Origin: Sulfurimonas sp.
GTDB lineage: Bacteria; Campylobacterota; Campylobacteria; Campylobacterales; Sulfurimonadaceae
DNA: 64,000 bases
NCBI RefSeq assembly: GCF_029027585.1
Contig: NZ_CP093397.1
Coordinates: 2,221,405-2,285,404 of the forward strand
Direction: 5' to 3'
Below the pieces are notes generated by a model. The model saw nothing but the letters and a program-made list of their open reading frames with translations. It was not told the DNA's origin and made no database searches. Shown piece by piece: positions 55,135 through 63,921 of the stretch. Numbering within the stretch: position 1 is the stretch's first letter; each line of letters opens with the position of its first letter. A program made the translations under genes and the position numbers.

Positions 55135-56841
55135 ATGGTAAAATACTTACTAAGAAAAAATACTACTTACTGGTACAGACGAAAAATTAATAATCATGGC
55201 GAGATAGTTTTTTCCCTAAAGACTAAAAACCATGATATAGCCCTACTTCGGCACTCATACATTGATTACAAAATTAATCAACTTATATATAAAGGAAGCT
55301 TTAGCACTATGACAGTTTTAGAAATTAGACAGATAATAGCAAAATACAAAACTTACATGATTGAAGAAGAGTATAACGATTTTGAAGATATGAGAGATAA
55401 AGACCTATCCATAACTCTTAATGACAAGTTTTACGGTGGTCATACTCGTGAAGCACTTGATTATGCTATCAATCGTTACAAAACGATACATGAACAAAAT
55501 AATCTCGAACTTGTCAAACAAGAGACAGATAAGATTTTAAAAAGAAGTAATCTACAAGAGGATTTAGAAAAGTTATTAACAGATAAAGATAAAACTATTT
55601 TTCACTGGGAGTTATTTAAAGCTGAGTGGGATTTATTGCACCAATCTTATGAGTCTCAAAAAGAGGTTGTACAAACAACTGATAATCCTCTTCCCACTCA
55701 AGATATAGGTATGATACTCCAATATCAACAAATGCAAAAAAATTATGAGAAGCAAGTAAACGAAGTTAATATAATTAGAATATCGGAACTTGTAGACAAG
55801 TATATTAGTGAAAAAAATAATGTTAATGATTGGAGTGATAAAAACAAAAGAGATATTATCTATGTACTAGGTCATTTATCTAGTTATTTTGACGATAGAG
55901 ACATTAAAAAATTAAGCAGAGAAGATTTTGTTCAATTTAGGGAAAAAGTTTTAAGGTTTTTACCAAGCACTTCAACTTTATTGATTTTAAGAGGTAAATC
56001 TACAAAAGAGATTATTCTAATAGTAAAGAATAAGCAACTAGAAACTTTAGGAAAAGTCACAATAAACAAGCACCTAAGAAGAATACACCAAGTTTTTGAG
56101 TGGGCTTACAATAATGATTATATAAATAAAAACCTAACTAAAGATTTATCATTTAAAGAGTCTAAAAAAGCCAAAAAACAAAAAACGGCTAAAATCCCCT
56201 ATACTAATGAAGAGCTAAAACTACTTTTTGAGCAAAGCCCATGGTACACAACAGAAATAAGTAAGACTTTAAAGAATAATCCCGAACATGTTTTTATCCC
56301 TCTCCTATGTCTCTTCACTGGTGCAAAACCTACAGAACTTGCAATGCTTCAAGTATCTGATATAAAAACTAAAGAGGGAGTTATAGGGATAGAGTTTAAC
56401 GACCATGTAAAAAATCACTATAACCTAAGATTTACTCCCCTTTCTAAAACCCTCTTAGATATAGGCTTTTTAAACTTTGTAAAATACCAAAAAAAGCTCA
56501 AACACAAACAACTATTTCCAGCTATCAAAATGTATAAAGGAGGTGGAACTAACTTTACAAATGACTATACTATATATAATAGAGAATTTGTTAGTAAAGA
56601 GAAAGATAAAACATTTTACTCACTTAGACACCTAGTCAACCAAACATTAAAGAATAAATTAGTACATATCTATATTATCAATGATATAACTGGACATAGT
56701 GACGGATATGGAAATAAAGATATTTCAGTTTATGGAGACGAGTTTATGCCAAATGAGATTTTAAGAAATACTATAAATGAGTGTTTAGTTTATGATTTGG
56801 ATTTTTCAGGACTGAGAAAGTCTATTAATACACTATATTAA
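55135..56841 (+). CDS. Tyrosine-type integrase with altered catalytic residues
   Basis: A 568-residue integrase of the long N-terminal-extension type (VKYLLRKNTTYWYRRKINN, usual of phage/ICE integrases). The core-binding domain is ~205-340 and the catalytic domain ~345-568. The first Arg motif reads FTGAKPTEL (Lys instead of Arg), the HxxR box reads FYSLRH (Tyr instead of His), while GHSDG and the nucleophile VYGDE are intact. Start at 55135 is preferred over 55111. Such substitutions could weaken recombination or reflect an unusual subfamily. It marks the left end of the element. Confidence 0.78.
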   Translation: MVKYLLRKNTTYWYRRKINNHGEIVFSLKTKNHDIALLRHSYIDYKINQLIYKGSFSTMTVLEIRQIIAKYKTYMIEEEYNDFEDMRDKDLSITLNDKFYGGHTREALDYAINRYKTIHEQNNLELVKQETDKILKRSNLQEDLEKLLTDKDKTIFHWELFKAEWDLLHQSYESQKEVVQTTDNPLPTQDIGMILQYQQMQKNYEKQVNEVNIIRISELVDKYISEKNNVNDWSDKNKRDIIYVLGHLSSYFDDRDIKKLSREDFVQFREKVLRFLPSTSTLLILRGKSTKEIILIVKNKQLETLGKVTINKHLRRIHQVFEWAYNNDYINKNLTKDLSFKESKKAKKQKTAKIPYTNEELKLLFEQSPWYTTEISKTLKNNPEHVFIPLLCLFTGAKPTELAMLQVSDIKTKEGVIGIEFNDHVKNHYNLRFTPLSKTLLDIGFLNFVKYQKKLKHKQLFPAIKMYKGGGTNFTNDYTIYNREFVSKEKDKTFYSLRHLVNQTLKNKLVHIYIINDITGHSDGYGNKDISVYGDEFMPNEILRNTINECLVYDLDFSGLRKSINTLY

Positions 56842-56845
56842 TAGC

Positions 56846-58057
56846 TCAGTTCTTTGTATTTTTGGTAGAGTTACAAATTTCTCTAGTTTTAGTAATAAAA
56901 TAATTTCTTGATTTTTCTTTATTATAAAAGCTATGGTTGTTTAACCTGTTTTTAGTAATATTTTTAGCACTTGTATAATCTGCATTTTTCAATATAGCTA
57001 TCATAAACTCTTCTAATTTAATTTTCTCTTTATTTACTTCCTTACAATATGTATTATCAATTTTATCATATAAATTATCTATAGAATAATAGTAATAATA
57101 TCCCCCTTTTGATTCATTTATAGCAAGTACTGTATTATTTTTATCTGTGGTAACTACTCTTGGATAAAATGTACTTTGAAAATAGTCTATAATAACTGGG
57201 TCGTTAAATTGAATACTTTTTGCATTCAATTTAAATAAACTATAAGAAGATAAAAATGTAAATATTAAACCGTAACCAATTAATGAAAGATACACCTTTA
57301 ATACTTTGGTATTGTCATTTTTATATGAATGCTTTGGAGCCATTAAAGGTACTAAAGCTAATATTGCCAATAATGGAATAATTAATATTGTTCCACCTAC
57401 TGTAGTGTAATTTTTAATTGAAACAAGCAAGTTATATTCAGAAATACTATCAAGAGGAATACCCATAGTTCTTAATACTAATGTGTAGTAAACAACCAAA
57501 TATAAAACCAAAAATATAATGATTTTATAAAAATTATTTTTAAGAAAAGCATATGAGTCATAAATTAAATCAAAAATTCTAGAAAAAAATCCTTTAGTAA
57601 AAATATTTTCAACATTAGTTTCTAATGATTTGTTTAAATTATATTGAATAAGTAAAAATATTTCTGTAGAGTTCTTAAGTGCATAATGTTTTGTTTCTAT
57701 TACAAAGAAATCTATGTTATGGTTATAATATAAATTGAAGTGAACCAGTTGTTTATTGATTCTTTCAAGGATATTATAGGTTGAAAACTTCTTTATTATA
57801 TAGTCAATTGGATTGTGTTTAAAATTAAAAAATACTTTATCTTCTCCTACTAGAATAATTTCTTTATTCTTATTTCTAACATAAGAAAAAATATGGTAAT
57901 TATTTGTTGTATCTATTTTTAACTTTTTTAATAATAATTCTTCATTATTATCCTCTTTGGCTATGTGTCTAAGTTCTTCTATTGAGAGACTTATTTTAAA
58001 AGTTTGGTACCTATTTAACTTCTTTTCTAAATCTTCTGTAGTCATGTCTACATGCAC
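56846..58057 (-). CDS. Hypothetical membrane protein of the mobile element
   Basis: A 403-residue protein with an N-terminal soluble half (~1-165) and about three membrane helices (~170-190, ~215-240, ~255-275), then a Lys/Asn-rich soluble C-terminus with two Tyr-rich stretches (SKGGYYYYYSIDN). No family recognised. It ends 5 nt from the integrase stop (convergent) and starts 30 nt after the XRE regulator gene, so it is co-transcribed with it. Start could be 12 nt later (58045). Confidence 0.7.
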   Translation of the reverse strand: MHVDMTTEDLEKKLNRYQTFKISLSIEELRHIAKEDNNEELLLKKLKIDTTNNYHIFSYVRNKNKEIILVGEDKVFFNFKHNPIDYIIKKFSTYNILERINKQLVHFNLYYNHNIDFFVIETKHYALKNSTEIFLLIQYNLNKSLETNVENIFTKGFFSRIFDLIYDSYAFLKNNFYKIIIFLVLYLVVYYTLVLRTMGIPLDSISEYNLLVSIKNYTTVGGTILIIPLLAILALVPLMAPKHSYKNDNTKVLKVYLSLIGYGLIFTFLSSYSLFKLNAKSIQFNDPVIIDYFQSTFYPRVVTTDKNNTVLAINESKGGYYYYYSIDNLYDKIDNTYCKEVNKEKIKLEEFMIAILKNADYTSAKNITKNRLNNHSFYNKEKSRNYFITKTREICNSTKNTKN

Positions 58058-58087
58058 CTTTATTAATAATTATATTTTAGTTTTTTC

Positions 58088-58348
58088 TTACTTTTCAACT
58101 TTACAAAACTCTTCAATAGGGACATTAAATACTTTTGATAACTTGTATAAATGTTCTATACTAAAATGCTTTTTATTTTTACAAGCTTCTGCACTTCCTA
58201 AAAAAGAGCCTGAACGAAACCCTAAATCTAAACTCAAATCCATAAGACTCTGATTATTAGCTAGTCGTAATCTTTTTACATTTTTTGCAATTACTGCATG
58301 AAACTCTTCTATCTCTTCTTCTGTAATATTACTAAAATATTTTGCCAT
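58088..58348 (-). CDS. XRE-family helix-turn-helix regulator
   Basis: An 86-residue regulator: a single HTH (NVKRLRLANNQSLMDLSLDLGFRSGSFLGSAEACKN) with the turn at ~45-50, and a short C-terminus. The start at 58348 is chosen because AGGTGG precedes it, and a CACCTATAGG-type palindrome overlaps that site. It diverges from the outer-membrane protein gene and likely represses both promoters. Confidence 0.8.
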   Translation of the reverse strand: MAKYFSNITEEEIEEFHAVIAKNVKRLRLANNQSLMDLSLDLGFRSGSFLGSAEACKNKKHFSIEHLYKLSKVFNVPIEEFCKVEK

Positions 58349-58358
58349 TTGGTGTTCC

Positions 58359-58368
58359 ACCTATAGGT
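58359..58368. promoter_or_regulatory. Operator 1, perfect 10-bp palindrome ACCTATAGGT
   Basis: This palindrome overlaps the ribosome-binding site of the XRE gene. A second copy lies 56 bp away (center to center). Repeated exact palindromes next to an XRE gene are typical autoregulatory sites. Confidence 0.6.
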
Positions 58369-58413
58369 TTTATTTAAGTTTAATAATATTTAATATACAC
58401 TCTCATAGTGAAA

Positions 58414-58425
58414 CACCTATAGGTG
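58414..58425. promoter_or_regulatory. Operator 2, perfect 12-bp palindrome CACCTATAGGTG
   Basis: The second, stronger copy, in front of the divergent outer-membrane protein gene. A degenerate third copy CCTAAAGG follows at 58431-58438. Confidence 0.6.
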
Positions 58426-58463
58426 CGGCTCCTAAAGGTAAATCACAATTAATAGGAATGTAT

Positions 58464-59021
58464 ATGTATAAAATAATAATATCTATTGCAATACTAAGTA
58501 TATCTTTTACAGTAGCACATGCAAATTGGATAGGTGCTTTAAAGCCCGATAAAAAGGTAGGTAGTGTTTCTTTATCAGTAGGTCAAGTAACTATAGAGAG
58601 TGAAACAAACCCTTTATATAGCTTAGACTTTGGAGGAAATTACTATTACGATAACGGAATTCTACTAGGTGCTACTTTTGGTTTAGGCTATACAGAAAAT
58701 CCTAATAGCTTGATAGATAATAAAAATATCTTTGAACTCAACGGTAAATTCAAACTTGGCTACTCATTTGGAAAAATGGCAAGAGGTTTAGCTTTATATG
58801 GCTTAACTGATTTTTCATATCTCATGTATAACCGTTTGGACTCTCACTTAAAGGATAAAACAAGCTCTGCACAAGGCATTGGCTTTGGTGGTGCTATAGA
58901 GTATCGTTTTAGCAACGATTGGTTATTAAGTGCTTCATATACAACGACAAATATGACACACGATAGTGGTGCTAATTTTGATTATAACAAAGCACTGTTT
59001 GGTGTTGGATATACATTTTAA
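58464..59021 (+). CDS. Small outer-membrane beta-barrel protein
   Basis: A 185-residue exported protein. Signal peptide MYKIIISIAILSISFTVAHA, then eight amphipathic strands of OmpA/OmpX type, ending in an aromatic F (GVGYTF). The start at 58464 is preferred because AGGA lies 6 nt upstream. It is divergent from the XRE regulator and followed 15 nt later by a lipoprotein gene. Carried on a mobile element it may alter surface or phage-receptor properties (inference). Confidence 0.75.
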   Translation: MYKIIISIAILSISFTVAHANWIGALKPDKKVGSVSLSVGQVTIESETNPLYSLDFGGNYYYDNGILLGATFGLGYTENPNSLIDNKNIFELNGKFKLGYSFGKMARGLALYGLTDFSYLMYNRLDSHLKDKTSSAQGIGFGGAIEYRFSNDWLLSASYTTTNMTHDSGANFDYNKALFGVGYTF

Positions 59022-59036
59022 ATTTAAAGGAAAAAA

Positions 59037-59933
59037 ATGAAAAACATATTACTAAAAAGTTCAATAATGGTTGCAACACTTGTTGCTTTAACTGGGTGTG
59101 GTGCTTCTCCAAAACCACAACTTATACAAACGAATGATACTCAGTCAATTCAACAGAAATATAACTATGTTGACAACTTACAAGATACACAAATAAGTAA
59201 AGAGGATATTATCTCTTCTATATACAGAAATATGCACGACAGTAGCTCTTTTAGAGATTTAACTAAAAAAAGATTTAACTCAGATTGTAGTGATTACTAC
59301 GGTAAGGATATGAAAATAATCAATAATAATATAGAAATTAATTATTATCGTGGGCGAAGCTGTAGATATGAGAAAGGCTTTAAAGACGAAAATGGAATAG
59401 TAACTTATTTTACACTTACAGTACCTATAAAAATAACTGGAGCTAATAACAACTACGATTTAGTTGCTACTTTTCCTAAAAATTACACATATAGACAAGC
59501 AACTATGTTAGGTATCAAAAAGCAAAAACCCGTAGCTTCTCCTAGCTCATTATTAGCTGATACTAAAAAAATGTTTAGTAAAATATCTAAGCCTTTAACA
59601 TTTTCAAGCTATATGGAAGTAAACGGCGATATTAATACAAAGTATTCTGACTCTTCAATTTATGCCAATTTTGAAAGAAAACTAAATAAATACACTTGGA
59701 ATAATGGCTATAAAAATGAGAACTCTACAATCGTTAAGAAAAATGCATTTGCTTTAGAATACAAAGATAAAAGATACCCACTAACTGTAAAAGTATATCC
59801 TTATAAAAATGGTTCAAAAGTCACATATACAATAGGAGTAAATTACCTTTTAAATCCTAATGGCACTTCTAGCTTGAATACTCAAGATATTGAAGCAATG
59901 AAAACTATGATTTCAAAAATCATTAATGACTAA
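59037..59933 (+). CDS. Hypothetical lipoprotein of the mobile element
   Basis: A 298-residue lipoprotein: signal peptide with lipobox LTGCG (Cys ~21). A disordered stretch rich in Gln follows, then two similar soluble domains (~50-155 with DLVATFPKNY, ~185-290 with GSKVTYTIGVNYLLNP), suggesting an internal duplication. No family recognised. It follows the outer-membrane protein gene by 15 nt and ends 9 nt before a strong hairpin. Confidence 0.7.
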   Translation: MKNILLKSSIMVATLVALTGCGASPKPQLIQTNDTQSIQQKYNYVDNLQDTQISKEDIISSIYRNMHDSSSFRDLTKKRFNSDCSDYYGKDMKIINNNIEINYYRGRSCRYEKGFKDENGIVTYFTLTVPIKITGANNNYDLVATFPKNYTYRQATMLGIKKQKPVASPSSLLADTKKMFSKISKPLTFSSYMEVNGDINTKYSDSSIYANFERKLNKYTWNNGYKNENSTIVKKNAFALEYKDKRYPLTVKVYPYKNGSKVTYTIGVNYLLNPNGTSSLNTQDIEAMKTMISKIIND

Positions 59934-60529
59934 GTAGCTATATGACACGGTCTCTCTACTCATGTGCAACATGTAGAGAGACCGTGTCACACGAATAAGT
60001 ACATTTTTTCGACACAATTCACAAAAATTTCCCTATTTTATGCACTTTATCCTCCTCCCCAAAAAAATCATTTTCACCTCAAAATACTCTCAAAATAATA
60101 CAAGCTTATTTTTTCTCTTTAAATTTTCATTTAGTACTATTTAATTGAATTATCTTTATATAACATAACTAAGTTTTTTTACGGTGTGAGTATGTTCAAT
60201 TATCATTTAACTATTTTTCTACACTTTTAAAATCCCGTTGGAGTCTGACGAACTCCTATGCACAAACTACACCCACTTATTATTTATTAACCTTTTTTGT
60301 AGTGCATATACTGGTGGACTTCCTCCAATTCCTAGATTTACTTAGCCTTAAAAGTTTTCGCCGATTATCTTAAAAAAATCGTAAGTTTTAAAAATTCAGT
60401 CGGGACACAATAATTAATTTTTGCTAAGTTGATTATTTATGTGAGACGGGAATATAAAAAGTGTTAGTAACACTATAAGTGTTCAATCTTTTAGATTAAT
60501 TTTCAAATAAAAATGAAAGAGGTATTACA
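59934..60529. other. 596-bp non-coding block with clustered inverted repeats
   Basis: No convincing gene on either strand. It holds the 17-bp stem hairpin (59943-59989), GGAGT/ACTCC at 60240-60256, TATGCAC...GTAGTGCATA at 60257-60308, and AGTGTT/AACACT half-sites at 60460-60483 before the small gene at 60530. The structure suggests an origin of replication or transfer, or a structured RNA. Which of these applies is not settled. Confidence 0.5.
59943..59989. terminator. Long perfect hairpin, 17-bp stem
   Basis: TGACACGGTCTCTCTAC pairs exactly with GTAGAGAGACCGTGTCA across a 13-nt loop that contains a further ATGT/ACAT pair. It follows the lipoprotein stop and is the best terminator in the window, although only a distant T6 run (60004) follows. 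A replication or conjugation role is also possible. Confidence 0.7.
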
Positions 60530-60901
60530 ATGTTTACGGAACAAAAATTAATCACTTATGCGAATTTGCTAGGTCTAACCGTCGAAGAGTTAAACTCTTT
60601 TATGAAGAGATATAAAAACTATCTTCTCTCAAAAGAAGAAATTACAAAAAATGTACTTATAAATGGTCTCTTCATATTAGAGGAAATTACTACTGACAAG
60701 TGGGCAGAAGAAGCAAATAAAAAGACTTATAAGAGTAAGAACTTAATTATTCATAAATATATGGACGAGATAATAGAACTCTATAAGCAAGGCATGGGAA
60801 CGATTAAACTATCCTCTTATTTATATATCACTCATAGGGTGAAAATCTCAAGGTCTTCATTAGATATATTTATTTCTAGTAACAATATAAAGAGGTCTTA
60901 A
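60530..60901 (+). CDS. Small hypothetical HTH-like protein
   Basis: A 123-residue, basic protein. The C-terminal half (~75-120) has the pattern of a resolvase-like helix-turn-helix: DEIIELYKQGMGTIKLSSYLYI, then ISRSSLDIFISSNNI. No other domain is seen. AGAGG lies before the ATG. It is followed 2 nt later by a tyrosine recombinase gene, so it may regulate or assist it. The AGTGTT/AACACT sites upstream could be its operator. Confidence 0.65.
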   Translation: MFTEQKLITYANLLGLTVEELNSFMKRYKNYLLSKEEITKNVLINGLFILEEITTDKWAEEANKKTYKSKNLIIHKYMDEIIELYKQGMGTIKLSSYLYITHRVKISRSSLDIFISSNNIKRS

Positions 60902-60903
60902 TT

Positions 60904-61767
60904 ATGGCTAATTTACGAGGTGGAAATTATAGCAAACAAATTAAAAGTGCCTTTTTAAAAATTGAGGCTTTCGGGGTTGGTCGGCATGGTAAAGATAGCC
61001 ATAAAACACATAGTGGAGGTTTAGCAAAAAAGAGAGAGGAGTTTTTAAGTTCGTATAAGTCTTTCGCTGAAAATATGGGCTTCACAGATAAACTCAATAA
61101 AACTATGACACCTCAAAATATAAATAGTTATTTAAACTCAAGAATTGAGGGTCTTTCCTTGAAATCTCAAATTAATTATGTAAGAGGCTGGTCTTCAATG
61201 GTTCAAGGACTCAGTGAAGCGAATATCACTCTAGGAGTTGATAAAAGCTACTTTGATACAAAAGTACAAGAGATTAAATCTTTAGTTCCTGCACCTGCTA
61301 TAAGAACGAATAGAGCTATAAAAAATGTAAATGCAGTGATAGAGAAATTATATGAAAAAAATTACACCTCTGGAGTCTTAGCCGAAGTACAATATAAACT
61401 AGGTCTAAGGGTTGCAGAAGCTTATAAAATCATTCAAGAGCCAAACAAATATATAACGAATAATTTAGTTGAAGATTTAAGAGGAAAAGCCAATCGCTTA
61501 TATGCACCTAAAGAAATTTCTAATAGCTTAGTAGCCAAAATTGAAGCAGTACAAAATATTCCTCATGCAAACACCTATCGAAATCATATTTCAAAAGTTA
61601 CAAATAGAGAGTACACTCCCCATAGTTTGAGGTTTACCCACACCTTAGATACTTATAAACAAGGTGTAAAAGACAATACACCATATAAGCAACTTATGAA
61701 GACTATCACAGAAAATCTCGGACATTCTAGACCTAGCATGAGCCAGTTCTACTTAAAGAGAGCCTAA
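60904..61767 (+). CDS. Tyrosine recombinase (integrase-like)
   Basis: A 287-residue recombinase with N-terminal basic and core-binding parts and a C-terminal catalytic domain: GLRVAEAYKI (Arg I), PHSLRFTH (HxxR), LGHSRPSMSQFYLKRA (His and the Tyr nucleophile). The catalytic set appears complete, unlike the integrase at 55135. It lies 2 nt after the small HTH-like gene and converges on the resolvase gene, overlapping its stop by 4 nt. Confidence 0.75.
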   Translation: MANLRGGNYSKQIKSAFLKIEAFGVGRHGKDSHKTHSGGLAKKREEFLSSYKSFAENMGFTDKLNKTMTPQNINSYLNSRIEGLSLKSQINYVRGWSSMVQGLSEANITLGVDKSYFDTKVQEIKSLVPAPAIRTNRAIKNVNAVIEKLYEKNYTSGVLAEVQYKLGLRVAEAYKIIQEPNKYITNNLVEDLRGKANRLYAPKEISNSLVAKIEAVQNIPHANTYRNHISKVTNREYTPHSLRFTHTLDTYKQGVKDNTPYKQLMKTITENLGHSRPSMSQFYLKRA

Positions 61768-62387
61768 GCACTCTTTCTAAGCTTTACAAAACTATAAAGT
61801 GCAGATTTAGAACCTACTCCGATATTATTCACAATTTTTTGATAGCTTAATCCAAGTTCTAAAAGTTCATATATTTTAGCTTTGTGTGGCTCAAATTGAG
61901 TATTCTTACTTATTGAGCCTTTTTTCTTTCCAAGTAATCTACCCTCGGCTCTTGCTTTCTCTAACCCTGCCTTTGTTCTCTCAGAAATAAAATCTCTCTC
62001 CATTTGTGCGAATGCACTCAACAGAGTTAAATACATAGTCGTGAGAGGGTCTGATTTGTTGGGGTCAATTATAATCTTATCTCGTAATATATTGAGTGTT
62101 ACAGATTTTTCTTTTAATGTTTCGATAATTCCTAAAACCTCTTTAGTATTTCTTCCAAGTCTATCCAACTTGCTTATATATAAATAATCTCCATGATTTA
62201 ACTTTTCTAAAAGTTTGTCTATGTCTCGTTCTTTTTTAGTTTTACGAGTTGAAGATACAACCTCGTAAATTTCTTCAAATTGGAATTTATTAGTGTGAGC
62301 ATATTCTAATAAAAAATGTGTTTGTTTAGATACTTCTTGTGATTGTGTGCTTACTCTACAGTAGCCATAATATTTGATTTTTTGCAT
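61764..62387 (-). CDS. Serine recombinase (resolvase/invertase family)
   Basis: A 207-residue small serine recombinase. The N-terminal YCRVSTQSQEV holds the active Ser; KLDRLGRN and AFAQMERDFISERTKAGLEKARAEGRLLGKKKG give the conserved Arg and E-helix residues. The HTH (~170-200) ends the protein. It resolves multimers or inverts DNA, as usual on plasmids. It diverges from the HUH Rep gene. Confidence 0.9.
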   Translation of the reverse strand: MQKIKYYGYCRVSTQSQEVSKQTHFLLEYAHTNKFQFEEIYEVVSSTRKTKKERDIDKLLEKLNHGDYLYISKLDRLGRNTKEVLGIIETLKEKSVTLNILRDKIIIDPNKSDPLTTMYLTLLSAFAQMERDFISERTKAGLEKARAEGRLLGKKKGSISKNTQFEPHKAKIYELLELGLSYQKIVNNIGVGSKSALYSFVKLRKSA

Positions 62388-62477
62388 GATAATTACCTCG
62401 TTTTAATTTAATACCTTAATTTTATCTTAATTAAATCATTTAATGTTATTTATTCCATAGGTCTTCTTATTGCAGAA

Positions 62478-62501
62478 TAGACGGACTTTGACGGTCGTCT
62501 A
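62478..62501. repeat. Short hairpin upstream of the Rep gene
   Basis: TAGACG (62478-62483) pairs with CGTCTA (62496-62501) around a 12-nt loop, 75 nt before the Rep ATG. A hairpin next to an HUH Rep is where a double-strand origin nick site would be expected. No nick motif can be confirmed. Confidence 0.35.
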
Positions 62502-62575
62502 AATTAGCTCACAGGATTTTTTCCATTTTATATATTAAACTTTTCTTAAATTAAAATAAATTTAAGGTTTCTGAA

Positions 62576-63409
62576 ATGGCTGAACTCTCACAATGGTATA
62601 AATCATATATCAATCGGATTAGAATTAAAAATAAGAGAGTATGGTCTAATTACTTGTTTATGTGCGATAGAAACAAGGATAATGAAAAAGCACTTATTAC
62701 ATTCACTACTCCAAAAAAAGAAGCCTATTACAAGCTATTACACATTCAAGAGATAAAGAGATACTTTTCAAAGCTATTAAGCAATTTAAAAATAGATATA
62801 GATAAATTTGCAGTAATCGAATTAGGTCAAAGTATGAACAATCCTCACTTACATGTACAACTGTTTTACAATGACAAAGATTTAAAAAGAATTCAAAAAG
62901 CATATATTAAAACACTTGTTAAATTTAATCTACATGAAAAACTATGTGCATTTACAACAACAGATAAAACTAAAACACATATTAAATACTTCTCATATAT
63001 TTTAAAAGAGTTTGGAATGCAGTTATCCGATAACGAACTTATGGACTTAGACATGGCAAGAAAGAGGCTCAGAGTTGAAGAAAATAGAAATATGCAATTT
63101 ATCTCTCACTCTCATAATTTACTCCCTCATACCGTTTATAAGTATCTGTATCACAAGAAAAATATCAACTACTCTAAGGCTGACTTTTTTTATCATGAAA
63201 ATTATTTGAATGTGAAAAAAAGTAAGAACACTAAAGGCTTTAAAATTCAATGGACTATTAAGCCTATACTAGAGGTTTTACTCTATCTATTCTTACCCTC
63301 TGAAAATGTACAAATACGACAAAAGATAGAATATAATAACAAGAGTAATAAGAAAGGTGCATTTAGCTCATTTTACATGGCTTTTTATACTAATTATGGG
63401 TTTACTTAA
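62576..63409 (+). CDS. HUH-type rolling-circle replication initiator (Rep)
   Basis: A 277-residue protein with the HUH motif H91-L92-H93 in NNPHLHVQLFYND, which binds the metal ion, and a Tyr motif with Y138 and Y141-I-L-K144 in KYFSYILKEFG. FAVIELGQ at ~78 is the strand before HUH. These are the features of a single-stranded DNA nicking Rep. Family beyond that is not recognised. It heads its own transcript, diverging from the resolvase. Confidence 0.75.
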   Translation: MAELSQWYKSYINRIRIKNKRVWSNYLFMCDRNKDNEKALITFTTPKKEAYYKLLHIQEIKRYFSKLLSNLKIDIDKFAVIELGQSMNNPHLHVQLFYNDKDLKRIQKAYIKTLVKFNLHEKLCAFTTTDKTKTHIKYFSYILKEFGMQLSDNELMDLDMARKRLRVEENRNMQFISHSHNLLPHTVYKYLYHKKNINYSKADFFYHENYLNVKKSKNTKGFKIQWTIKPILEVLLYLFLPSENVQIRQKIEYNNKSNKKGAFSSFYMAFYTNYGFT

Positions 63410-63431
63410 AGGTAGCTTAGAAATAAACTAT

Positions 63432-63572
63432 TTATTTTCCTTTTGAACCACTTTTGGAACTTGAACTTGTTCCTTTTGTTTTTTGATTGCCATTTGAAGA
63501 TTTAAACAAACCACTTGAACTACTCTGAGGCTTGCTATCAGGGACATGAATTGTCGTTATTTTTTTTGACAT
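63432..63572 (-). CDS. Small Ser/Lys-rich array protein 1
   Basis: A 46-residue protein: MSKKITTIHVPDSKPQSSSS, then GLFKSSNGNQKTKG and a tail ending SKSGSKGK. Low complexity, rich in Ser, Lys, Gly. It contains the SSGLFKSSN motif that recurs in its neighbours. It begins directly after the stop of array protein 2 (TAA-ATG, no spacer), so translation is coupled. Confidence 0.65.
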   Translation of the reverse strand: MSKKITTIHVPDSKPQSSSSGLFKSSNGNQKTKGTSSSSKSGSKGK

Positions 63573-63719
63573 TTATTTTCCTTTTGAGTCACTTTTTATA
63601 TTTGAGCTTACTGCTTTTGTTTTTTGATTACCTTGTGAAGATCTTACTAAACCACTTGCACTGTTAGCAATATGTTTACCTGGAACCTTTGTATGAATAA
63701 GTGTTGTTTTCTCTGACAT
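63573..63719 (-). CDS. Small Ser/Lys-rich array protein 2
   Basis: A 48-residue paralogue of array protein 1: MSEKTTLIHTKVPGKHIANS then ASGLVRSSQGNQKTKAVSS and a tail SDSKGK. The GNQKTK stretch is shared with protein 1. Starts directly after the stop of protein 3. Confidence 0.65.
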   Translation of the reverse strand: MSEKTTLIHTKVPGKHIANSASGLVRSSQGNQKTKAVSSNIKSDSKGK

Positions 63720-63920
63720 TTATTTTCCTTTTGAACTAGTATTTGTTTGAGTATTTGTGCTTGAAGATTGGCTACTACTAAATAAACCCGAAGCACTTCT
63801 TTCATTGTTGCCCTTTGAACTACTTACTGTTTGAGAAGACTTTAATAAGCCACTGACACTATCTTGAGCAACAGCAATCTGACTATTACTCTGTGTATTA
63901 CCTTTAGATTGATTTGACAT
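63720..63920 (-). CDS. Small Ser/Gln-rich array protein 3
   Basis: A 66-residue member with two copies of the motif: VSGLLKSSQ and ASGLFSSSQ, and a tail NTSSKGK. Very rich in Ser, Gln, Asn and Thr. It starts one nucleotide after the stop of the fourth member. Confidence 0.65.
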   Translation of the reverse strand: MSNQSKGNTQSNSQIAVAQDSVSGLLKSSQTVSSSKGNNERSASGLFSSSQSSSTNTQTNTSSKGK

Positions 63921-63921
63921 T

